A program made the translations under genes and the position numbers. A model generated the notes under the pieces. It had not been told where the DNA came from and searched no databases. It was given only the letters and a program-made list of their open reading frames with translations. Positions 5,247-6,595 of a stretch of 6,595 bases of DNA are shown one piece after another. The stretch comes from Candidatus Poribacteria bacterium (GTDB lineage Bacteria; Poribacteria; WGA-4E; WGA-3G). The stretch is from contig JAPPMR010000904.1 of the NCBI GenBank assembly GCA_028818995.1, forward strand, positions 1 through 6,595. The letters are read 5' to 3'. Each line of letters begins with the position of its first letter. The stretch's first letter is position 1.

Positions 5247-6595
5247 TTACTTTCTTATTAACATCTTGCGTGTAGCGGTAAAATTGCCTGCTGTAACGGA
5301 GTCGCGTGTGGACTCCGTGGACAATGTATAGAAATAGACACCACTCGCCACAGGTTCACCGAATTCGTTTCTGCCATCCCAATATGCTGCACGGCTGCGG
5401 TTCTGATAGATGCCTGCAGGTTGATGTCCTAACGCTAACTTTCTAACGACCTGTCCGTCTATGGCGTAGATGGATAATGTGACATCGGCATCCTTTGCCA
5501 AGTGGTAGGGTATCCACGTTTCTGGATTGAATGGATTCGGGAAGTTCGGTAGAAGTGCCGTCTCTTTGGGGGTTAGTGCCATAAGGAGTTGTTCCAGCAC
5601 GGTAATACCGCGCAGGTATGCTGGATCAGTGAGCGATAGTTGCTGTATCTGATTCAACCACCCTTTGATGTCCGCAGCGGTGAGTTGTTCCAATATCTGT
5701 GGGTTCAACGATGGCGCAGCTGCATCCGCACCAAGTTCGTTTGCCACGAGAACGAGATCAACGATATCCACGAGACCATCACCGTTGAGATCGGCATCGT
5801 TTTGTCCCCTCTGATCGTAGCGGGCACCAACGATTATCAAATCTTGGATGTTCACCACGCCATCGCGGTTGATATCCCCCAGGATTTTTTCTGCGGGTTC
5901 TGGTGGCAAAGTTATCTCTGCATTTTTAATATGGGCTTCCCAAAGTTTTCCATTTGCATCTACAAGGTAGAATTGAGATAGGGTCAACGTGGCGGCTTTA
6001 AAGTCTTCGACCTCAAATGTGAGAGTAGCGAGTGTGCCGTCGCCGTTAGCAGCCCCGGCGAGTGTAGTAGCGGTAATTGTATAGCCATGTATGTCAAAGA
6101 ACGAGTCTGCTGGTAGGTAGTTGCCATTAACACTCCTCACATAGTCGAGCGCAGTGTAGTTATACAATAGGGTTGCCTGATAGCCTGCGATGTTTTCCCC
6201 ACCTTCTATATTGAGACTGAATGTTAACTCCTCTCCTACATCAGGACATACGACCGATGCGGGCGAAATGCTCACCGTGGTGCTCGATTCCGGTGTCGCG
6301 AGAACGGGAACTTGTACAGTGAGGACCTGTTTGGGCTCTACTATTGCGTCTGCGTCCACGGTGAAGGTAAGTGTTGTATCGGTGTCAAAGTCGGTGCCGT
6401 CGAATTCAAGGGCAACTTCGACCTTCGTGTCGCTGACGCGATTTACATCCCACGTAAAATCAACACCGTCAATTCCGGAGACTGACAACGCGCCTCCGAT
6501 ACTCCATTCGCTATCAACAAACCGATGACCGTTGAGTGTAAGCGTAACGACGTTTCCATGAAGGGTTGCTTCCGTCAATGGAGACGCTGTTGATG
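5247..6595 (-). CDS. Cohesin- and dockerin-containing surface protein with FlgD/T9SS-like C-terminus (N-terminus missing)
   Basis: The 3' portion (448 codons) of a large extracellular protein is present; the frame is open to the right edge. A TTG at 6578 is not a credible start because the preceding codons (STASP) continue the same domain. Domains, numbered from the first complete codon: an Ig-like beta domain (about 1-98, 'ATLHGNVVTLTLNG', 'TLTFTVDADAI'); a cohesin-like domain (about 104-229, 'VSISPASVVCPDVGEELTF', 'IAGYQATLLYNYTALDYV', 'GTLATLTFEV'); a type I dockerin (239-288); a linker (289-345); and a C-terminal domain with FPNPFNPETWIPYHL, 'AYWDGRNEFGEPVASGVYFY' and terminal 'ATRKMLIRK'. 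The last resembles FlgD-type Ig domains and T9SS type-A sorting signals. The protein is therefore probably exported and anchored or displayed at the surface. No enzymatic domain is visible in the part present. The protease-LRR gene follows 83 bases downstream on the same strand. Confidence 0.9.
   Translation of the reverse strand, partial: STASPLTEATLHGNVVTLTLNGHRFVDSEWSIGGALSVSGIDGVDFTWDVNRVSDTKVEVALEFDGTDFDTDTTLTFTVDADAIVEPKQVLTVQVPVLATPESSTTVSISPASVVCPDVGEELTFSLNIEGGENIAGYQATLLYNYTALDYVRSVNGNYLPADSFFDIHGYTITATTLAGAANGDGTLATLTFEVEDFKAATLTLSQFYLVDANGKLWEAHIKNAEITLPPEPAEKILGDINRDGVVNIQDLIIVGARYDQRGQNDADLNGDGLVDIVDLVLVANELGADAAAPSLNPQILEQLTAADIKGWLNQIQQLSLTDPAYLRGITVLEQLLMALTPKETALLPNFPNPFNPETWIPYHLAKDADVTLSIYAIDGQVVRKLALGHQPAGIYQNRSRAAYWDGRNEFGEPVASGVYFYTLSTESTRDSVTAGNFTATRKMLIRK
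5730..5879 (-). other. Type I dockerin domain with two calcium-binding loops
   Basis: Two EF-hand-like loops are intact: DINRDGVVNIQD (240-251 of the partial protein) and DLNGDGLVDIVD (268-279). Each carries Asp/Asn/Asp at positions 1, 3 and 5, Gly at 6 and Asp at 12. The duplicated loop-helix arrangement defines type I dockerins, which fold with calcium and dock to cohesin domains. Confidence 0.9.

Noticed and set aside
5640..5981. Plus-strand 113-codon open frame
   Set aside because: It is antisense to the dockerin region, and its composition reflects the repeated Asp/Gly codons of the real gene.
6190..6528. Plus-strand 112-codon open frame rich in Ser/Thr/Val
   Set aside because: It is antisense to the cohesin and Ig-like domains. 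The composition is that of reverse-complemented beta-domain codons.

Overview
The window looks like part of a bacterial chromosome from a Candidatus Poribacteria-type organism (sponge- or marine-associated) or a close relative. This is inferred from gene style, not from a marker gene. The clues are a cohesin-dockerin protein ending in a PNPFNP-type surface-sorting domain, an internalin-like leucine-rich-repeat protein ending in a fibronectin-like module, and several secreted proteins or lipoproteins with strong AGGAGG-type ribosome binding sites. No rRNA, tRNA, CRISPR array, insertion sequence or prophage gene was seen.

Layout: bases 2-283 (+) hold the last 93 codons of an enoyl-CoA hydratase/isomerase. 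It converges on five genes that all lie on the minus strand. Read in their own direction, right to left, these are: (1) a large secreted protein, cut by the right edge, with an Ig-like, a cohesin and a dockerin domain and a FlgD/T9SS-like C-terminal domain (5247-6595); (2) a secreted metzincin-type zinc protease fused to an Ig-like region, about eight leucine-rich repeats and a C-terminal fibronectin-III-like module (3073-5163); (3) a 537-residue lipoprotein of unrecognised function (1375-2988); (4) a 158-residue lipoprotein overlapping it by 17 bases (915-1391); (5) a 139-residue secreted or membrane protein with an LLGKSPEY motif (387-806).

All five minus-strand products carry export or surface-sorting signals, or in the first case a surface-type architecture. 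The window therefore reads as an envelope/extracellular locus next to an unrelated housekeeping gene. Genes 1 and 2 are separated by 83 bases containing a hairpin. Gene 3 follows gene 2 after 84 bases with a repeated 8-mer. Genes 3 and 4 are almost certainly co-translated. Gene 5 follows after 108 bases that include a 15-base perfect palindrome.

The best candidate for something undescribed is the two-lipoprotein plus small-membrane-protein cassette (387-2988). None of the three resembles a characterised family that I can name, yet each has conserved-looking motifs. The protease-LRR fusion beside it is the clearest candidate effector or adhesin.
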